From Myxococcales bacterium (lineage in GTDB: Bacteria; Myxococcota_A; Polyangia; Haliangiales; Haliangiaceae): a stretch of DNA of 32,570 nucleotides. A program made the position numbers and the translations under genes. Where the stretch lies: positions 1-32,570 of the forward strand of contig JAEUJX010000053.1 in NCBI GenBank assembly GCA_016794545.1, read 5' to 3'. The notes beneath the pieces are model-generated. The model was not told where the DNA came from. It did no database searches and worked only from the letters and a program-made list of their open reading frames with translations. This document shows, piece after piece, positions 18,341 through 26,031 of this stretch (position 1 is its first letter; each line of letters begins with the position of its first letter).

Positions 18341-20524
18341 ATGAAGCTGCCTGTGATGAGACTTGCGGATGATCGGCTGTGCGGCGAGCTCGCCGGCTGC
18401 GATCAGCTGGCCCTGCTGCTCGACCTGGACGGCACGCTGATCCCGTTCGCGCCAACGACCGAGGCGGCACAGATCGACTCCGAGGCGGTGGAGCTACTGC
18501 AAAAGCTGCTCGACGCCGGGGTGCACGTCGTCGTCGTCTCCGGCCGTCCGAAGCCACTGATCGAGCCGTTTCGACGCGCCCTCGATGGCGTGTGGTGGGT
18601 GGCGGAGCACGGCAGCTGGCGGTGCGGCGCCGACCGGTGCTGGGTGGGACCACCACCAGCACCCGAGCTCGACGAGCTCGCGGAGTCCCTGCGCACGCTT
18701 GCGCTCGCTGCCGGTGTGAGGCTCGAGCGCAAGTCGCAGGCGCTGTGCATCCACTGGAGGCTCGTCGCAGCCGAGCACAAGGAAGCGCTCGTGTCTGCCT
18801 GCGAGCTGGCGTGCGAGGAGTGGCTCGAATCTCACGACGAGTTCGAGCGCCTGGACGGCATCGAGGTCCTCGAGGTGCGGAGGCGCTCGTTTCACAAGGG
18901 GATCGCGGTGTCGTGGGTGCGCGAGCACCTCCCCGACGCGCGCATCCTCGCGATCGGCGACGATCGCACCGACGAGGATATGTTCGCTGCGCTCCGCGAC
19001 AACGAGCTGGCGATCCGGGTCGGATCCGCGCACACGCGCGCGCGCTGCTGGTTGCCCAGTCACCACGCGGTGCGGGCGTTCCTCGGCTGGCTGGCCAGTG
19101 CGCGCACGAACAGCGCGGTCCCGCCGTTCCTCTCGCTCGAGTCGATTCGAGCGCAGGCGCCCGCCGAGAGCGGTCTCGTCGTCGTGTCCAATCGCATCCC
19201 GCCGGCGGCGCCCGGTCGCGAGCGCCCGGTCGGCGGGCTCGTCTCCGCGCTGGAGCCGGTCCTCCGGCACCACGGCGGCGTATGGATCGGATGGAACGGC
19301 GCCGAGGCGGAGGGCGAGCGGCCGCTGCTGGTCCACGAGATCGACGGCCCCGTGCGTGCGTCGTTCGAGCTCCCACCGGGGACGCGCGACCACTACTACG
19401 GCGGCTTCTGCAATCGCGCGCTGTGGCCGCTCTTCCACGGCTTCCCGGGACGCGTGCGGTACACCGACGATGACTGGAACGCATACGTCGCGGCCAATGC
19501 CGAGTTCGCGCGACACGCCATCGGGCTCGTCGCGCCCGGCGGGACCGTGTGGGTCCATGACTATCACCTGCTGCTCGTCGCGCGGGAGCTGCGCGAGCGC
19601 GGGTTCGGCGGACCGATCGGGCTGTTCCTCCACGTGCCGTTCCCGCACCGCGATCTGTTCGACACGATTCCCTGGGCCGACGAGCTGATCGCAGCGCTCT
19701 CCAGGTTCGATCTGATCGGGGTACACACCTCGCAGTGGGCGGAGAACTTGCGCTCGTGCGCGGCCGCTCGCCTTCCCAGCAGATCGATGCCGGAGATCGC
19801 TGTACTGCCGATCGGTGTAGATCCCGCTCCGTTTCGCGCGGTGCCGGCGACCGGATCGGCCGACGTCGAGGGGCTTCGCGTGGCCCTCGGCGATCGCCGG
19901 TTGATCCTCGGCGTCGACAGGCTCGACTACGCGAAGGGTATCCCGGAGCGCCTGCTCGGCTTCGAGCGCATGCTCGAGCGCTGGCCGGAGTGGCGTGGCA
20001 AGATCTCGTTCGTCCAGATCTCGGTGCCCTCGCGCGCGGAGGTCCCGGAGTATGCCGAGCTGCGGACGCGCGTGGAGACGCTGGTCGGGCGCATCAACGG
20101 CCGATTCGGCGAGGCGGACTGGGTGCCCGTGCGGTACCTGTACCGCTCGTACGATCACACCACGCTCGCGCAGCTGTACCGGATGGCCGATATCGGGCTC
20201 GTGACTCCGCTTCGCGATGGCTTGAACCTCGTCGCGAAGGAGTTCGTGCACGCGCAGGACCCCTCCCGCCCGGGCGTGCTCGTCCTGTCACGATTCGCGG
20301 GCGCTGCGGAGGAGCTGTGCGACGCGGTGATCACGAATCCGTTCCACACCGACGGAGTCGCCGCCGACCTCGATCGTGCGCTGCGCATGGACGGCGACGA
20401 GCGCCGCCGCCGGCACGGGCTGCTCTGCCGCGCGATGGCCGAGAAGACGCCCGAGCGCTGGGCCGCGGCGTTCCTCGACCGGCTCGTCAGCTGCCGGGGC
20501 CGCGGGACGGGCCTCACTGGCTGA
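18341..20524 (+). CDS. otsBA: Bifunctional trehalose-6-phosphate phosphatase / trehalose-6-phosphate synthase
   Basis: A 727-residue fusion. Residues ~20-255 are an OtsB-type HAD phosphatase: DLDGTL at 28-33 (nucleophile Asp28, acid Asp30), VVVSGRP, EHGSWRCG, the Lys in RSFHKGIAV and GDDRTDEDMF. From residue 278 to the end is an OtsA glycosyltransferase (GT20): LVVVSNRIPP, PVGGL, WVHDYHLL, LHVPFPHRD, VDRLDYAKGIPERL and the nucleotide-sugar site TPLRDGLNLVAKEF. Both active sites look complete. Together they would make trehalose from a nucleotide-glucose donor and glucose-6-phosphate, then dephosphorylate it, for osmotic or desiccation protection. The order (phosphatase first) is the reverse of the plant/yeast type. 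Preceded by a structured leader. Confidence 0.95.
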   Translation: MKLPVMRLADDRLCGELAGCDQLALLLDLDGTLIPFAPTTEAAQIDSEAVELLQKLLDAGVHVVVVSGRPKPLIEPFRRALDGVWWVAEHGSWRCGADRCWVGPPPAPELDELAESLRTLALAAGVRLERKSQALCIHWRLVAAEHKEALVSACELACEEWLESHDEFERLDGIEVLEVRRRSFHKGIAVSWVREHLPDARILAIGDDRTDEDMFAALRDNELAIRVGSAHTRARCWLPSHHAVRAFLGWLASARTNSAVPPFLSLESIRAQAPAESGLVVVSNRIPPAAPGRERPVGGLVSALEPVLRHHGGVWIGWNGAEAEGERPLLVHEIDGPVRASFELPPGTRDHYYGGFCNRALWPLFHGFPGRVRYTDDDWNAYVAANAEFARHAIGLVAPGGTVWVHDYHLLLVARELRERGFGGPIGLFLHVPFPHRDLFDTIPWADELIAALSRFDLIGVHTSQWAENLRSCAAARLPSRSMPEIAVLPIGVDPAPFRAVPATGSADVEGLRVALGDRRLILGVDRLDYAKGIPERLLGFERMLERWPEWRGKISFVQISVPSRAEVPEYAELRTRVETLVGRINGRFGEADWVPVRYLYRSYDHTTLAQLYRMADIGLVTPLRDGLNLVAKEFVHAQDPSRPGVLVLSRFAGAAEELCDAVITNPFHTDGVAADLDRALRMDGDERRRRHGLLCRAMAEKTPERWAAAFLDRLVSCRGRGTGLTG

Positions 20525-20549
20525 CGAAGCGGAACGCCGGGGCCGCCTC

Positions 20550-20822
20550 TCAGCGAGGTCGCAGCGAGCGGTTCTTGCGAAGAATCCCGATCACGATCAT
20601 GAGGAAGGCCGCGAAGCGCACGAGGTAGGACAGGTGCGCGTGCTCGGAGCCCCGGCTGAAGGCCAGGAGCGTCCACTGCGCCCCGAGCGCCACGAACGCG
20701 CCGGCGAACCAGAGGAACAGCTCGTCGCGCGACAGCCTGTAGTACCGGAGGAAGAAGATCGCGATCACGGCGCAGCCGAGCGACAGCGCGCCGTTCATGT
20801 ACGTGAGCGCGACGGAGGTCAT
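20550..20822 (-). CDS. DUF5985-like small membrane protein B
   Basis: A 90-residue protein with three hydrophobic segments (LSLGCAVIAIFFLRYY, LFLWFAGAFVALGAQWTLL, YLVRFAAFLMIVIGIL) and basic loops (YYRLSRDE; RKNRSLRPR). It starts at the ATG at 20822, overlapping the stop of the upstream gene by 4 nt (ATGA type), so translation is coupled. The size, pairing and pattern match small DUF5985-type membrane proteins as I remember them. Function unknown. Confidence 0.75.
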   Translation of the reverse strand: MTSVALTYMNGALSLGCAVIAIFFLRYYRLSRDELFLWFAGAFVALGAQWTLLAFSRGSEHAHLSYLVRFAAFLMIVIGILRKNRSLRPR

Positions 20823-21076
20823 CGGGACTCCCAGACGAGGCCGACGAGGAGCATGACGATCGCGACGAGCGCGGACGCGCTGCGCAGCGTGCTCATGTCC
20901 ACGTCCGGAACGACGACGAGGTCGACGAACAACAACACGTTGTTGAGGGCCAGGCCGGTGAAGCAGGCGGAGCTCCAGAGCAACAGGCCCGTGCGCTGCC
21001 GCTTGTAGCTGCGAACCTGCAGCACCGCGCAGAACGTGCTCGTCAGCGCGCACGAGAGGTAGACGACCTCAGGCAT
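20819..21076 (-). CDS. DUF5985-like small membrane protein A
   Basis: An 85-residue protein with three hydrophobic segments: VVYLSCALTSTFCAVLQV, LLLWSSACFTGLALNNVLLFV and SALVAIVMLLVGLVW, joined by a basic RSYKRQRTG loop. It resembles protein B in layout (short helix, basic loop, two helices), suggesting ancient duplication. It overlaps the upstream HTH-like gene by 8 nt and the downstream gene by 4 nt, forming a tight three-gene unit. The two small proteins probably work as a pair in the inner membrane; no activity can be assigned. Confidence 0.75.
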   Translation of the reverse strand: MPEVVYLSCALTSTFCAVLQVRSYKRQRTGLLLWSSACFTGLALNNVLLFVDLVVVPDVDMSTLRSASALVAIVMLLVGLVWESR

Positions 21077-21473
21077 TCGGGTCCTCCTTCTTCTTCGACC
21101 GCAACACGAACGCGTCCGCGAACGACCGCGCCGGGTTCCCGCGAATGCGCTGCATCGCGATCTCGGCGATCGCGCGAACCACCGTCACGCCGTCGGTGCG
21201 ATACGCGCGGAGCAGCTCCTCCATGCCGCGCGCCGCTTCGGGGTTCGCCGGCCCGATCGCATCGCCGCGCACCGCCAGCAGGCCGGTCTGAACGAGCTCG
21301 GCCAGGCTCCGGGCGAACACGTCGGCGGGCAACGAGAGTCCCGCCGCGAGGTGGCTGCGCTCGACCTCCGCGCCCGTGCTCGCGAGCTCCACCGCGATCT
21401 CGAGCTTGTCGAAGGTATCGATCTGCGTCGCGAGGAAGCGCTGCAGCGATGCGGGGAGACTGGTGGCGGACAC
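21069..21473 (-). CDS. Winged-helix-like protein heading the DUF5985 operon
   Basis: A 134-residue protein from the GTG at 21473; the frame is open to an ATG at 21560 (163 residues). The shorter start is preferred because the protein then begins SATSLPASLQRFLATQID, like similar short regulators. The core LEIAVELASTGAEVERSHLAAGLSLPADVFARSLAELVQTGLL has the helix pattern of a winged-helix DNA-binding domain. The C-terminal part is helical and ends in a basic/acidic tail (RSKKKEDPNA). No membrane helix. Its stop overlaps the next start by 8 nt. It may regulate or partner the two small membrane proteins; DNA binding is an inference. Confidence 0.65.
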   Translation of the reverse strand: MSATSLPASLQRFLATQIDTFDKLEIAVELASTGAEVERSHLAAGLSLPADVFARSLAELVQTGLLAVRGDAIGPANPEAARGMEELLRAYRTDGVTVVRAIAEIAMQRIRGNPARSFADAFVLRSKKKEDPNA

Positions 21474-21660
21474 GATACGTACCCAAAGGCTAGTCCAGGT
21501 CTGCCCCCGACGAGCCACCGCGCTCGGTGAACCCAACGTGAGACTTCCCCGTAGAATCATTGGAGGTCAAACGATTCTCTTCCACGAACGCCGTACCCGC
21601 GTACCCGCGCCAGAAAGCGCCAGCCACGGCGGTCCGGAGAGCGCTACGCGAAGAGCTCGA

Positions 21661-21732
21661 TCAGCCGGCCGTGCTGGCGCCGCAGCACTGCTTCCACTTG
21701 CGCATCGAGCCGCAGATGCAGAGGTCGTTGCG
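21661..21732 (-). pseudogene. Remnant of the SEC-C gene 3' end
   Basis: Read on the minus strand, this encodes NDLCICGSMRKWKQCCGA, then STAG and a stop. The first 18 residues are identical to the C-terminus of the intact SEC-C gene at 23779-24603. 55 of 56 bases (21677-21732) match 23795-23850. Similarity stops abruptly at 21733. The upstream frame holds only ~17 unrelated codons back to a stop, with no start codon, so this is not a complete gene. Either a decayed copy or the displaced 3' end left by an insertion. Confidence 0.8.
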
Positions 21733-21755
21733 CCGCGCCGTGTAGCCCGGATGTC

Positions 21756-21866
21756 GTGCCCGATCTCGATCTGCTGACTACCGTTCTGTTCGCCGGCCTC
21801 GTCACGAGCCTGATCGTCAGCCTCGTCTACGTGGTGGTTCTGCTCGTGTTCCGCGACCGGCGCTGA
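21756..21866 (+). CDS. Single-helix microprotein, copy 2
   Basis: A 36-residue protein from a GTG at 21756: PDLDLLTTVLFAGLVTSL, then a hydrophobic helix ending LVFRDRR. It aligns over its full length with copy 1 at 16672-16788 (DLDL, AGLVT, VxVY, VFR-RR shared), and both have ccggatg 6-12 nt upstream of the start. Codon third positions differ widely while the protein pattern holds, which indicates selection on protein. It sits just after the SEC-C remnant and 91 nt before the first tandem paralog gene. Unlike copy 1 it is not next to a transporter. Function unknown. Confidence 0.65.
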   Translation: MPDLDLLTTVLFAGLVTSLIVSLVYVVVLLVFRDRR

Positions 21867-21957
21867 CACGCTCGCGTGTCTCTGCCGCCACGCGCGTGCG
21901 GACGCCATGTCATCCCGCGGGCTTGGCGCGGGTACGCGGCCTGCACCTCCGCCGTGA

Positions 21958-22878
21958 ATGACCGAGCTCGCGCGTGCCGTGGAGCCGCCTCGTTCGCGGG
22001 GACGCTGGAAGTGGAGCCTGGGACTCGCCGCTGTCGCAGCCGCCGGGCTGGGTGTGAAGGTCGTCGCCTCGCGCGGCGAGCCCGATCCTCTCCCCGAGGC
22101 TCCGATGGTCTCGCCGATCCTGTTGCCGATCGCCGCCCCCCAGCTCGTGGTGATCCCGTCGCCCGAACCGCCGCCACCGCCGGAGCCCGAGCCCGAGCCC
22201 GAGCCCGATCTCGCGAGCACGGCGCTCGCGCTCGCCCCCGTGATCCGCGACGAGTGCGTGGCGGAGACCAACCCCGACGGACAGCCGCATTGCTCCTGGG
22301 ATACAGGCTTTCCGGCGATCTCCGCCGATGGCTCCACGATCGCGACGGCGTTCGTGCCCGACGACCGAGGCCGCGGCAACCCCGGCTTGACGATCCGCCT
22401 GGTCGATGTCGCGACGAGCAAGATCGTGAAGAGCGTGCTCGTGCTGTCGCCGGACGAGTACGTCGCCACCGATGACGCGACGCGCCCGGCGCTCGACAAG
22501 AAGATCTCGCGGCGCGCCGCCCAGGCGCAGGCCCTGCTCGGCGGATACCGCGCGATGACCAAGCTTGGCGTCTGGGACACCGAGGCCAATCAGGGGCGCG
22601 AGAGCGCCGGCCTTCGCGCGCAGTTCTCGGATGACTCGATCCGCGTGATCGACACCACGACCAACGTCGCGCTGTGGCAGCGGCGGTTCGAGGTCGCGAC
22701 GGAGTTCCCGAACCGCGTGCTCGACGGCAAGCGCTGCGAGCCGACCTTCACGAACGGGATGTCGGCCGCCTGGGACGCGCCGACCCGCACGCTCGTCACG
22801 AGCGTCAACTACCTCGTCGGTCCCGAGCTCTGCGGCAGCAGCGTGCAGCGCTCGTACGTCGTGACGGTGGCGCCGTGA
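21958..22878 (+). CDS. Membrane-anchored tandem paralog 1
   Basis: A 306-residue protein. A basic N-terminus and one helix (WSLGLAAVAAAGLGVKVVA) anchor it, with the rest probably periplasmic. A Pro/Glu linker follows, including four gagccc units at 22183-22206 (PEPEPEPEP). The globular part has CSWDTGFPAISADGSTIATA, a YVTN/WD40-like beta-propeller blade pattern, and VDVATSKIVKSVLVLSP; a second half has DSIRVIDTTTNVALWQRRF. Two Cys near 101 and 111 may pair. It is closely related to the next gene, whose GTG start overlaps this TGA by 4 nt. No catalytic motif; a binding or sensor role is possible. Confidence 0.8.
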   Translation: MTELARAVEPPRSRGRWKWSLGLAAVAAAGLGVKVVASRGEPDPLPEAPMVSPILLPIAAPQLVVIPSPEPPPPPEPEPEPEPDLASTALALAPVIRDECVAETNPDGQPHCSWDTGFPAISADGSTIATAFVPDDRGRGNPGLTIRLVDVATSKIVKSVLVLSPDEYVATDDATRPALDKKISRRAAQAQALLGGYRAMTKLGVWDTEANQGRESAGLRAQFSDDSIRVIDTTTNVALWQRRFEVATEFPNRVLDGKRCEPTFTNGMSAAWDAPTRTLVTSVNYLVGPELCGSSVQRSYVVTVAP

Positions 22879-23771
22879 GCGACCGCGTCGTCTCCCTCGG
22901 CGTCGGCCTGACCGCCATCGTTGCCACCGCGGTCGGCGTCAACATCGCGAGGACGCCACGCACGCCGTCCACCGACGTGCGCGTCCAGGCGGCGAGATCA
23001 CGAGCCTCGATCCCCGTGGTGCTGCCGGTGCCGCAGCCGCAGCTCCTCGTCGTCCACGCCGCACCGCCCCCCGCGCCTCCACCGTCGCCGGCGCCCGTGC
23101 CACCTCCGCCACCCGAGCCGCGCGCCGCGTCCCCGCGCCTGGACGTCGCGTGCGAGCTCGCGGTGTACTCCGACGGGGAGGAGCGTCCGCCGAGCTGCGA
23201 CTGGAACCGCGGATTCCCCGCGATCTCCGCCGACGGCACGACGATCGTCCAGGCGGTTCATCCCGACGACGGAGGCCGCGGCTTCCCGGCGCTCGAGGTG
23301 CAGTTCCTCGACGTCGCGACCGCACGCGTGATCGCAACGCACACGATCATCGATCCCAACGCGTTCGAGGACTACGACAAGCTGCGGCGCGGCGAGCGAG
23401 CCGCGATCGACCGCCGTGCCGCCGCCGTGCAGAAGCGCATCGCCGCCGGCAACTACCGCTCGCTCGCCCACGTCTCGATCTCGGGCGACGAAGCCCCCGC
23501 CTCGTCGGAGCTGCGCGCCGATGTCGAGGGCGATCGCATCCGCGTCGTCGATCGCGCCTCGAACGTCTCGCTCTGGGAGCACCGGTACGACGTCGCCGTC
23601 CAGTACCCGAACCGCGAGCTCGACGGAGAGCCGATGTGCGAGCCGACGGGGACGCACTCGATCGAGGCGTGGTGGGACTCCCGGACGCGCGTTCTCTTGA
23701 CGTCGGTGGGCTACGGCGCCGGCAGCTGCATGTGCAGCGACGAGATCGTGAACCACGTCATCCGGCTCTAA
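22875..23771 (+). CDS. Membrane-anchored tandem paralog 2
   Basis: A 298-residue protein from the GTG at 22875 (GTGA overlap with the upstream stop). The layout equals paralog 1: N-terminal helix (VVSLGVGLTAIVATAVGV), Ala/Pro linker (APPPSPAPVPPPPPEP), then CDWNRGFPAISADGTTIVQA, DVATARVIATHTIIDPNAF and DRIRVVDRASNVSLWEHRYD. It adds a Cys-Met-Cys near the C-terminus (GAGSCMCSDEI). The tandem pair with coupled translation suggests a heteromer or divided function. A short 11-bp tandem (ccggctcta twice, 23762-23781) crosses its stop. Confidence 0.8.
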   Translation: MSDRVVSLGVGLTAIVATAVGVNIARTPRTPSTDVRVQAARSRASIPVVLPVPQPQLLVVHAAPPPAPPPSPAPVPPPPPEPRAASPRLDVACELAVYSDGEERPPSCDWNRGFPAISADGTTIVQAVHPDDGGRGFPALEVQFLDVATARVIATHTIIDPNAFEDYDKLRRGERAAIDRRAAAVQKRIAAGNYRSLAHVSISGDEAPASSELRADVEGDRIRVVDRASNVSLWEHRYDVAVQYPNRELDGEPMCEPTGTHSIEAWWDSRTRVLLTSVGYGAGSCMCSDEIVNHVIRL

Positions 23772-23778
23772 GCCGGCT

Positions 23779-24603
23779 CTAGCCGGCGACCTGCGCGCCG
23801 CAGCACTGCTTCCACTTGCGCATCGAGCCGCAGATGCAGAGATCGTTGCGGCCTGGCTGCTTCGGCTTGATGCGCGCGGCCTCGCGCGGCGGCGGATAGG
23901 AGCTCGGCCGCTTCGCCTTGCCGATCGCCTCGGCCTCGCGGAAGCGCGCCTCGATCTCGTCGAGCTTCTGCGGCGTGAACCACGTGATCGCCTCGTCCTC
24001 GAGCTTGTGGGCGAGCGCGAGGTAGCGGCGCGTGTGCTGCTGATGATCGTAGTGCGGGACCCGGCGGTAGCCCGGCGGCACGTCGCACAGCGCGGTGCCG
24101 CCGGCGAAGCCGTACGTGCCGACCTCGCGCGCGGGGAGCAGCGTCCACTCGATCCCGAACAGCTTGTACGCCACCGTCGCGAGGCCGACCCACGCGCGCG
24201 CCTCGTGCTGGTTGTAGGTATGGAGGTACGCCGCCTCCTCGGCGGGCGGCACCGACTCGGGCACGCCGTACGGCAGCCCGACCGGAGTGCCGTAGTTCGG
24301 CGCGGTCGGATCGCCGCACAGCGCGTGGATGGTCTCGTGAACGCAGAACCCGAGCAGCCGGGCGTGAATGCAGGCGCCGTCGCGGACGGCGACCCACTTC
24401 ACCTCGCCGAGCTGCTGCTGGAGCCGCCACAGAGTGGGCGCCGCGAGGTCCCAGATCACCGTCTGGCCCCAGCCGCGCATCGCGTCGTCGAAGCGGTACA
24501 ACGCCTCGATCCCGGCCGCGCGCTCGTCGAGCGTCAGGCGTTCGTGACACGCGCACTGGCACGGGTACGGGGTCTGGACAGCATCGACCACGGTCGCCGG
24601 CAT
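23779..24603 (-). CDS. SEC-C motif protein with HExxH
   Basis: A 274-residue protein starting at the ATG at 24603. The C-terminus is a SEC-C zinc module, NDLCICGSMRKWKQCCG (CxC-x8-CC), as found at the end of SecA and many stand-alone proteins. The main domain is not a known SEC-C partner to me. It has an early Cys cluster (CQCACHERL, 15-23) and HETIH at 89-93, which fits the HExxH zinc-protease pattern; possible third ligands are in EEAAYLHTYNQHEARAW (122-138). No signal peptide. It is convergent with paralog 2, 7 nt apart, and its 3' coding end is copied at 21677-21732. A cytoplasmic metal-binding protein or hydrolase is likely; peptidase activity is speculative. Confidence 0.8.
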   Translation of the reverse strand: MPATVVDAVQTPYPCQCACHERLTLDERAAGIEALYRFDDAMRGWGQTVIWDLAAPTLWRLQQQLGEVKWVAVRDGACIHARLLGFCVHETIHALCGDPTAPNYGTPVGLPYGVPESVPPAEEAAYLHTYNQHEARAWVGLATVAYKLFGIEWTLLPAREVGTYGFAGGTALCDVPPGYRRVPHYDHQQHTRRYLALAHKLEDEAITWFTPQKLDEIEARFREAEAIGKAKRPSSYPPPREAARIKPKQPGRNDLCICGSMRKWKQCCGAQVAG

Positions 24604-24642
24604 TGTCCGGGAGCGTAGCGCGAAACGTGCTATCTGACCGGG

Positions 24643-25455
24643 ATGCTCGCTCGCCTGCTCGTCGCGATCGCTCTCCTGGGCGCCTGTTCTGGCAAGTCGG
24701 ACTCGCCGGGCGCGGCGAACACCGAGGCGCTGAGCTTCCCGTTCGTCTCCGACACGATCGCCCACCAGCTCGGCGACGCGAACGTCATCATCGCCATCGA
24801 TCTCGGCAAGTTCGGCCTCGAGAAGTTCTCGAGCATGGTGCCGCCGATGCTCGGCTGCGTGCGAGAGGTCCTCGGCAAGGTCGGCGTCGCCGTGATCGGC
24901 TCGAGCGAGTCGGGGACGCAGGGCTTCGTCACCGGTCTGCCGGAGGAGGCCACGAAGAAGTGCGCCGGCTCGCTCGCGCCGCTGCTCGGCGTGACGACCG
25001 CGGATGTGGCCGGTGCCTGGCAGCTGACCGCCGGCGGCGACAAGTTCCAGGTCACGTGGAAGGACGGCGTCGCCGGCGTGAAGGACGTCGCGCACCCGGT
25101 GAAGCCCGGCGCACCGAACGCGCGGATCCGCGGCCTGGTCGCGCAGGTGCCGAAGGACGCGTGGGGCTGGATCGTCTCGGGCGGCTTCCCCAAGTACAAG
25201 ATCACCCAGTCGGTCGCCTACCTGACGAGCGCGCCGAAGGTGTGGAAGCTCGTCGTGACGGCGGACTCCTCGGAGCCCGGCGTCGCGAAGGACTGGTTGT
25301 CGGGCATCGTGACCGGCTTCAAGCAGGGCGCCGCGCAGAAGGGCGTCACCGTCGAGGACTCGTGGTTCAAGCTCACGGAGAACGGCACCGCCGCGCGCCT
25401 CGAGGGCGAGATCCCCGACAACTTGTTCAGCACGCCCGTCGAGGCCGACGAGTAG
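24643..25455 (+). CDS. Lipoprotein of unknown function
   Basis: A 270-residue protein with a clear lipoprotein signal (MLARLLVAIALLGAC, lipobox LGAC). The mature part opens SGKSDSPG then a helical/beta mix: VIIAIDLGKFGLEKFSSM, VGVAVIGSSESGTQGFVTGL, and KAPKVWKLVVTADSSEPG near the end of a second half that mirrors the first, so it may be two repeats of one fold. I do not recognise the family; myxobacteria have many such orphan lipoproteins. Divergent from the SEC-C gene and nearly abutting the convergent gene at 25459. Confidence 0.8.
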   Translation: MLARLLVAIALLGACSGKSDSPGAANTEALSFPFVSDTIAHQLGDANVIIAIDLGKFGLEKFSSMVPPMLGCVREVLGKVGVAVIGSSESGTQGFVTGLPEEATKKCAGSLAPLLGVTTADVAGAWQLTAGGDKFQVTWKDGVAGVKDVAHPVKPGAPNARIRGLVAQVPKDAWGWIVSGGFPKYKITQSVAYLTSAPKVWKLVVTADSSEPGVAKDWLSGIVTGFKQGAAQKGVTVEDSWFKLTENGTAARLEGEIPDNLFSTPVEADE

Positions 25456-25458
25456 TCG

Positions 25459-26031
25459 CTACGGCTGAACCGCGAGGCCGATCGTCACGCCGTTCCGCGT
25501 GCTGTTCCCGTGGGCCGGCCCCTCGCCGAAGATGATCTTCTCCTGGTACGCGTCGGCGAACACGCCGAACGAGCCGAGCTGGAGCTGCAGACCGCCGCCG
25601 TAGCGAACGCCGCTGCCCCAGCTGTAGCTACCCGCGGCGCTGTCGACGAGCAGCGTGCGGGTCGGCGCGAGCACGATGTTCGTCGAGATGCCCTTGATGC
25701 GGACGAACGTGTAGCGGAAGTCGAGCGACGCGGCGGCCGAGAGGTACTGCGGACCGTTCGCGGCATCGAGCGTGGACGTCGCGATGTTGTTCGCGCGGAT
25801 GCCGAGCCCGATCTGGAACAGCCTGTCGCCGAAGCCGATGCCCGCGTTGATCGTGCGGCCCTCGGGAGCGGCGGGCGCCGCGTCCGGATCGCCGGTGATC
25901 GCGGCGATGCGCGGGATCGACTGGAGGTTCGCGAGAGGGCCGCGCACGCTCGCGGTGGCGTCGTAACCGGCGTGAAGGCGTGCGTTGCAGCCGGTGGCGA
26001 CGAGCGCGGCGAGCACGAGAGCGCGATCCAT
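25459..26031 (-). CDS. Outer-membrane beta-barrel-type lipoprotein
   Basis: A 190-residue protein from the ATG at 26031, chosen because it gives a lipoprotein-like signal (MDRALVLAALVATGC). The mature part shows alternating amphipathic strands with aromatic belts (FGDRLFQIGLGIRAN, YLSAAASLDFRYTFVRI, RYGGGLQLQLGSFGVFADAY) and a terminal TRNGVTIGLAVQP, fitting an 8-strand barrel. No Phe at the C-terminus, so it may be an atypical or lipid-anchored barrel. It ends 3 nt from the preceding convergent gene and is divergent from the PhzF gene. Confidence 0.7.
   Translation of the reverse strand: MDRALVLAALVATGCNARLHAGYDATASVRGPLANLQSIPRIAAITGDPDAAPAAPEGRTINAGIGFGDRLFQIGLGIRANNIATSTLDAANGPQYLSAAASLDFRYTFVRIKGISTNIVLAPTRTLLVDSAAGSYSWGSGVRYGGGLQLQLGSFGVFADAYQEKIIFGEGPAHGNSTRNGVTIGLAVQP

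Larger units (their letters stand above)
21677..23850. repeat. 56-bp direct repeats bordering a 2.1-kb segment
   Basis: Left copy 21677-21732, right copy 23795-23850, same orientation, one mismatch (g/a). The right copy is the 3' coding end of the intact SEC-C gene. Between them lie the second microprotein gene and two tandem paralogs. The layout resembles an insertion at a gene 3' end that regenerates the gene and leaves the old end on the far side, though no integrase gene is present. Confidence 0.75.
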
